Below are positions 59,680 to 64,000 of a DNA stretch of 64,000 nt, piece by piece. The position numbers and the translations under genes were made by a program. This DNA comes from Pythium myriotylum (Eukaryota > Oomycota > Peronosporomycetes > Pythiales > Pythiaceae). The DNA lies in assembly GCA_023091665.1 (NCBI GenBank), contig JALJCQ010000003.1, positions 1,240,001 through 1,304,000 of the forward strand, written 5' to 3'. A model generated the notes under the pieces. That model saw only the letters and a program-made list of their open reading frames with translations. It did no database searches and was not told where the DNA came from. Position 1 is the stretch's first letter. Every line of letters begins with the position of its first letter.

Positions 59680-59971
59680 GCAGCTAACCTTTTACTTCAA
59701 AAATCCCATTGGATCTACTTTAGTGGATCGGATACTTTCCAAAAGCGAGTTCCATCTCTTTTTTTCGTCTCCCACTCCGGAGTTGCTGTGAGTTGCCCCA
59801 GAATAGCTGTGCCATGGAGTGTCGGTAGAACATCTTGATATATGCATGGACCCGACGGATCGATCCCGTGCGTCAGAACTGCCCACCGTTCTTGTCTGCG
59901 ACCGCGCTTCACGTCGCCTCGGAACCGACTCTCGCTCCTCACTTTCAAGTCCACGTCTCGCACTCTGAGCA

Positions 59972-61495
59972 ATGGCATCCATCGAGCGCAACTCAAACCC
60001 GGAGGAACTCTTCGAGGTTCTGGAGCGACTTGGTGAAGGCTCGTACGGCAAGGTATACAAAGCTTTAGACCGAAAGACCGCCAACCTCGTCGCGCTTAAG
60101 ATCGTGCCAGCGGAGAATGAAGATGCGGAGTTTCGTGAGCTCACAAAGGAGATCCGCATTCTTGAGAGCTGTCAGAGCCCATATATAGTCCAGTATTTCG
60201 GAGGATTCCTCTACGAAGCACACTTGTGGATTGCTATGGAGTTCTGCGCGGCTGGATCTGTCGCTGACCTCATGTCTCTGTGTCGTCGTACGTTGAATGA
60301 ACACCAGATCGCGGCAATTTGTGCGAGTGTCGTCAAAGGTCTCGAATACCTTCACAGGCAACGAAACATTCACCGTGATGTGAAGGCGGGCAACATACTG
60401 CTGTCAGCAACAGGCTTAGCCAAGCTTGCGGACTTTGGCGTCTCGGCTCAAGTCACAAACACTATCAACAAACGCAGAACAATCATCGGTACACCATTTT
60501 GGATGGCACCTGAAGTCATTCAAGAGTCCCAGTATGATTACAAGGCCGACATTTGGTCCCTCGGGATCACTGCGATCGAAATGGCTGAGGGTGAGCCTCC
60601 GCTGTCAAAAATTCACCCGATGCGAGCAGTATTCATGATCCCAAATCGCCCTCCACCAACGCTTCGAGAGACAACCCAGTTCTCCCATGAGTTTAGCGAT
60701 TTCCTCGCGTGTTGTCTTCAGAAGGAGCCAAAGGACCGATCTAATGCAGCTGAACTGCTAAAACACGACTTCATACGCGTGTATGTTCAACAGTTGGATA
60801 CAATATCAGTGGGGGGCTTGCCTATTCTCCAAGAACTTGTCGATCAGAGCTTTGAACGTGTTCAGGAAGCTCGAGATGAAAAACTGCAGGATGAGTACGA
60901 TTTTCGCAGCACTCTTACAGGCCGCGTAGATGGTTCGCTATCAATTGCTGACGTTAGCACCATGCTTCGCCGTGAGAACGAAGGCTTCGGCGTCGGCTCA
61001 AGTCGGGGTTCGACGATGGTTCGTCGCGATTGCGACAATGAATTCTGCGAAACGGAAACAATGAAGCCGTGGAGCAGCGGATTTCATATCGATAGCGGGA
61101 CAATGGTTCCTTGCGGCCTCCCTCCGGTGCCTCTACGCCTTGTCGATGACAACAATGGCGATTCAGACACTCTAGTAAAGAAGCTGAGTGTGGAGACTTC
61201 AGATCCGACGCTGGATGACACAGGCACTGCGAAGGATGGAACTGTTGAGCCATCCTTTATGAAGTACTTTCGTGCTCACCAATCAGATCCTCCACTTAAC
61301 GACAATTCTGAAACACTCGCACCGAAGTATTCGACCGTCCGTCCTATCGCAGCTGTCGATCAAGTGCGCGCCCTGCACCTCCGAATGAAAACACTGGATG
61401 ACCAGTTCGAGCGTGAAAAAGCCGAGCTTCAGGAGAGATACAACGTGAGACGTGCAGAACTTGAGCGGGAGCTCGAGGCACTGGCGTATATTTAG
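59972..61495 (+). CDS. Ste20-type protein kinase, MST/Hippo-like
   Basis: 507 residues, single exon. Kinase domain residues 14 to about 266 with all motifs: LGEGSYGKVY (21-29), VALK (Lys 42), HRDVKAGNILL (His about 134), DFGVSAQV, the MST/GCK-type activation loop RRTIIGTPFWMAPEV, and KADIWSLGITAIEMAEG. A roughly 180-residue Asp/Thr/Ser-rich linker follows. The last 55 residues form a SARAH-like coiled coil (RALHLRMKTLDDQFEREK...RRAELERELEAL), as in MST1/2 and Hippo. This architecture points to a Hippo-pathway kinase able to dimerise, probably regulating growth or cell division. No orthologue of Salvador is in the window. Confidence 0.88.
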   Translation: MASIERNSNPEELFEVLERLGEGSYGKVYKALDRKTANLVALKIVPAENEDAEFRELTKEIRILESCQSPYIVQYFGGFLYEAHLWIAMEFCAAGSVADLMSLCRRTLNEHQIAAICASVVKGLEYLHRQRNIHRDVKAGNILLSATGLAKLADFGVSAQVTNTINKRRTIIGTPFWMAPEVIQESQYDYKADIWSLGITAIEMAEGEPPLSKIHPMRAVFMIPNRPPPTLRETTQFSHEFSDFLACCLQKEPKDRSNAAELLKHDFIRVYVQQLDTISVGGLPILQELVDQSFERVQEARDEKLQDEYDFRSTLTGRVDGSLSIADVSTMLRRENEGFGVGSSRGSTMVRRDCDNEFCETETMKPWSSGFHIDSGTMVPCGLPPVPLRLVDDNNGDSDTLVKKLSVETSDPTLDDTGTAKDGTVEPSFMKYFRAHQSDPPLNDNSETLAPKYSTVRPIAAVDQVRALHLRMKTLDDQFEREKAELQERYNVRRAELERELEALAYI

Positions 61496-61530
61496 TCTTA
61501 ATTAAGAGAGCATAATCGATCCATCTGCAA

Positions 61531-63618
61531 TCACGCATCGAGGGTCATCACGTTTGCTCCTCCAACCACATCAAACTGCGCCGAGTCAGTGTGCCCATCG
61601 AATAGCAGCGCGTCACCTGTCACTCCCAGACCACCGACTTTGCCATTCGCTTGTTTCGTTGCAATCTTCACTTTGCACTGCAGAAGCTTGTAGAGCGACT
61701 CAAACATTTCACGTTGTGCGTTATGGTCTGCAGTATTGCTCTTCAGCGTCTTTTGTTGCTTTCGAAGCTCCTTTGTAAGACTTTCTTGCTGGGCGACCTT
61801 GTGCTTGTACAGTTCTTGGAATGACTTGATGTCGCGCATTAAGCGCCCGTTACCTTTTTCAAATTCCATCTCCTGCTGGATCTTATCAATCCGAGCTTTC
61901 TCAATGTCGATGTGACAATGTAGCATGTGGTATTGGCTCTCCTCACGCAGACAGTCCTCTTGGAATGCGTGACATTCTTGCTCTAGTTTGATCCGCTCAG
62001 TTTCGAGACCCACGGCAGTATTGTCGTACTGCGACTTCTTCTCCAAGTACGTCTGTTCCATTTCCTGGTATCGCTGACGCACCGATCGCAGCTCCTTAAT
62101 TTGCGGTGCGAGCTGATTCTTCCGCTCTTTCAGGGTTTGGTTTATATCTGTGACGATCCGAGAGATCTCCTCGAGCGTCTCGCCTTTCAATTTGTTCACC
62201 TGCGCGTTCATTTCAGAGATCTGATCCAGTTTATCCTGAGTGTCCAAAAATCCTGTTACACCCTTCTTTGCCTCCAAGTCCTTGAGAAAGCCATCCAAGT
62301 CGGAGAGTTTGCTTTTTAAAAGCTGCTCTGTTCGATGGAGAACGACGCTTTCCGCCGCGATCGCCTTGAGCTCAATCTTGGCTTTCTTGCACTGGTTCGT
62401 CTTCCTGTGCATAGTATTGCTATATTGACTGAACTCTTTCTTGCTCATGAACTTTGGCCCTGAGATTGCCGCTAGCTTGTTTTCAAGCTCCTCGATTTCG
62501 CGTTGAGACTTGAACTTCTCTGCGCGAAGTGACTCGAGTTCATCCTCTTTGTCGGCTAGCTTCTTTGCCTGCACATTGGCATGCTGGCGGAAAATTGCGA
62601 GTTTGTCGTCGCCTCCTTGCTTCTGGGAAGCCTCAGCAATTTGCGACTGAAGCTGCTGGATAGCTCGCTTGAGGCTAGTTATTTCGTCCTCCATATCTGC
62701 AATATCAGCTTCTGTCTTCGGAGGCTCGCTCAACGCGCGCTCAAGGCGCTGAAGATTCTCCTGCTGGGTCTTGAACTCGGCTGGAAACTTGTTTTGAAGA
62801 ATGTCTCGATTGCGATCGACTTGACCTCGGAGGTGATCGAAGAGCTGGTCAGGTGGGGTATCGTGACTCAGAGATGCGCGTAAATCCATCAACCGCTGCT
62901 CACACTCGCGAGATCGCTTGTCAACGAGTGACAGCGACATCATCTGGTCCCGCTTTCGCTCGGCCAGCTTCGCTTGTTCCTCTTGCTCCTTGCGCAGCGC
63001 GCTCGTGGCGTCCAAAATCTCTTTGAAACCACTTTCGCTTGCAGTTTTCTTTTTCAGATTCGCAATTTTTTCTTGCAGCTGATGAGACTCTTCTTCAAGC
63101 TGCGTGATTTCTTTACGCAGTTCTCCGGGCCGCGCCTTAGAGTTGCGCAGCTGGTCAACCTCCTTGTGGACGGCCTTGAACTGGTCTTGGAGCTGCTTGT
63201 AGTGCTCGTGCATGCTGTTGAGGGCCTCGTTACCAAAGAACTCTTGTGGCACGTTAAGCGGGGCGAGAAAGCGACCCAAGTATGCTCGCTTTTTATGCGC
63301 CGCGAGACTCTTTAGGGCCCAATGTAGAATTGGATATAGCACCTGCCGCTCACCCTGGATTAGAGCGTCGCGAAAAGCCTCAATGTCTCGAGGCAGTGGG
63401 AACTTGAGCAACTGTAGGAACTCCAAGTACCGATGTGCACGCGCTTCGTCGGGCTCTGTGCGGAGATCCACATTATGCTTTGTGTCGATCTCAACGAAGA
63501 CTTCGTTCAGAATCTGAAGCAATTCGAAGTTGGACTTTTCGTCAAATGCCACGAGAGTGAGGCCGAGGCGGAAGGGCTCCTTGTTGAGCTGCTCGACGAT
63601 CAATTGGAGTTCGCTCAT
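61531..63618 (-). CDS. IFT81: Intraflagellar transport protein IFT81
   Basis: 695 residues, single exon, starting MSELQLIVEQLNKEPFRLG, the diagnostic IFT81 opening. The N-terminal calponin-homology-like tubulin-binding domain covers about residues 1-120 (FELLQILNEVFVEIDTKHNV, LYPILHWALKSLAAHKKRAY, LGRFLAPLNVPQEF), followed by a coiled coil to the C-terminus. It is an IFT-B core subunit that pairs with IFT74 and carries tubulin into cilia. Its presence argues for a flagellated organism (zoospores or similar). A longer in-frame upstream stretch is not part of the family. Confidence 0.95.
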   Translation of the reverse strand: MSELQLIVEQLNKEPFRLGLTLVAFDEKSNFELLQILNEVFVEIDTKHNVDLRTEPDEARAHRYLEFLQLLKFPLPRDIEAFRDALIQGERQVLYPILHWALKSLAAHKKRAYLGRFLAPLNVPQEFFGNEALNSMHEHYKQLQDQFKAVHKEVDQLRNSKARPGELRKEITQLEEESHQLQEKIANLKKKTASESGFKEILDATSALRKEQEEQAKLAERKRDQMMSLSLVDKRSRECEQRLMDLRASLSHDTPPDQLFDHLRGQVDRNRDILQNKFPAEFKTQQENLQRLERALSEPPKTEADIADMEDEITSLKRAIQQLQSQIAEASQKQGGDDKLAIFRQHANVQAKKLADKEDELESLRAEKFKSQREIEELENKLAAISGPKFMSKKEFSQYSNTMHRKTNQCKKAKIELKAIAAESVVLHRTEQLLKSKLSDLDGFLKDLEAKKGVTGFLDTQDKLDQISEMNAQVNKLKGETLEEISRIVTDINQTLKERKNQLAPQIKELRSVRQRYQEMEQTYLEKKSQYDNTAVGLETERIKLEQECHAFQEDCLREESQYHMLHCHIDIEKARIDKIQQEMEFEKGNGRLMRDIKSFQELYKHKVAQQESLTKELRKQQKTLKSNTADHNAQREMFESLYKLLQCKVKIATKQANGKVGGLGVTGDALLFDGHTDSAQFDVVGGANVMTLDA

Positions 63619-63843
63619 TGCTGTCAGGGGAGAAATACTAGAGTGGTGGGGGGAGGAAAGAGAAGGTGGGCGTGAGCAAACGAAGCGACGCGCCTCCTCA
63701 AGATCCATTCGGGCAAAATGGTGTAGCACACACGATCTATACTGTACAAGACACCTGGGGTTCCTGCAAATACCTATGGCGGAAAGCGACACCTTGGACC
63801 CGCATACACTCCGCCTCTAGATCTAGACGACTAAAGAGAAAAT

Positions 63844-64000
63844 TCAAGAGACACACATTACGACGCACTGATACCCTCCCTGAAAGCACACAAAGACACC
63901 ATTAGTCACCAATCCTGAACCCTTCGGTTTTTCGACCACCACGTACTTCTTGAAGGCTTCAGCGATGCGGTACGAGTCAAACGTGCAATGGATGCTTACA
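63844..64000 (-). CDS. C-terminal fragment of an unrecognised gene (runs off the window)
   Basis: On the minus strand a frame open from the window edge reads VSIHCTFDSYRIAEAFKKYV then VVEKPKGSGLVTNGVF, ending at TGA complementary to 63844-63846. The first half looks coding, the last 15 residues less so, and a short final intron is possible. A competing plus-strand frame ending MRYESNVQWMLT exists, so the strand is not certain. No family assigned. Confidence 0.35.
   Translation of the reverse strand, partial: VSIHCTFDSYRIAEAFKKYVVVEKPKGSGLVTNGVFVCFQGGYQCVVMCVS

Overview
This window is nuclear DNA from a gene-dense eukaryote. The best fit is a flagellated oomycete (Phytophthora/Pythium-like stramenopile). 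I infer this from very short GT-AG introns (mostly 50-75 nt), almost no intergenic space, several pairs of convergent genes whose stop codons lie 13-65 bp apart, and the gene content. That content includes ciliary genes (IFT81, a CFAP119-like protein, a katanin p60), a cytochrome b5-type sulfite oxidase and organelle-targeted TauE/SafE proteins. No species can be named from the sequence alone. I saw no tRNA, rRNA, CRISPR array, transposon or bacterial operon. All exon models were derived by hand from splice sites, phase and reading frame.

Layout. 1-5.4 kb: partial TPR gene, a PTB/hnRNP L-like four-RRM protein, and CAF-1 large subunit. 5.5-28.2 kb: one huge minus-strand gene in 14 exons. Its exons sum to 21,939 nt, exactly 7,313 codons, giving a 7,312-residue helical-repeat protein with a polytopic membrane domain at the C-terminus that I cannot assign to a named family. 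28.3-33.8 kb: a four-KH RNA-binding protein divergent from the giant gene, then three unrecognised genes. 34-37.6 kb: a PH-domain protein, a TLS1/C9orf78 splicing-factor homologue, and a DUF4833-like protein. 37.7-41.2 kb: three tandem TauE/SafE transporters. 41.2-44.4 kb: a small gene and MCM3. 44.7-49.6 kb: an LRR protein, sulfite oxidase, and two tandem nitroreductases. 49.6-58.1 kb: katanin p60, a Sec66-like protein, a C5orf34-like protein, a YtcJ-like amidohydrolase, RPA14 and a CFAP119-like protein. 58.3-64 kb: a mitochondrial E2/E3-binding-protein-like lipoyl protein, a Ste20/MST kinase, IFT81, and the tail of one more gene.

Themes. Three S-phase genes (CAF-1 p150, MCM3, RPA14) each carry an E2F-like element within about 70 bp of the start codon; the one before RPA14 is a perfect 14-bp palindrome. 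Sulfite oxidase lies within 10 kb of three sulfite-exporter-family genes, with two flavin-type nitroreductase paralogues adjacent. The CFAP119-like gene appears to carry a minor-spliceosome (U12, AT-AC) intron. The most promising undescribed item is the 7.3-kresidue membrane-anchored repeat protein.
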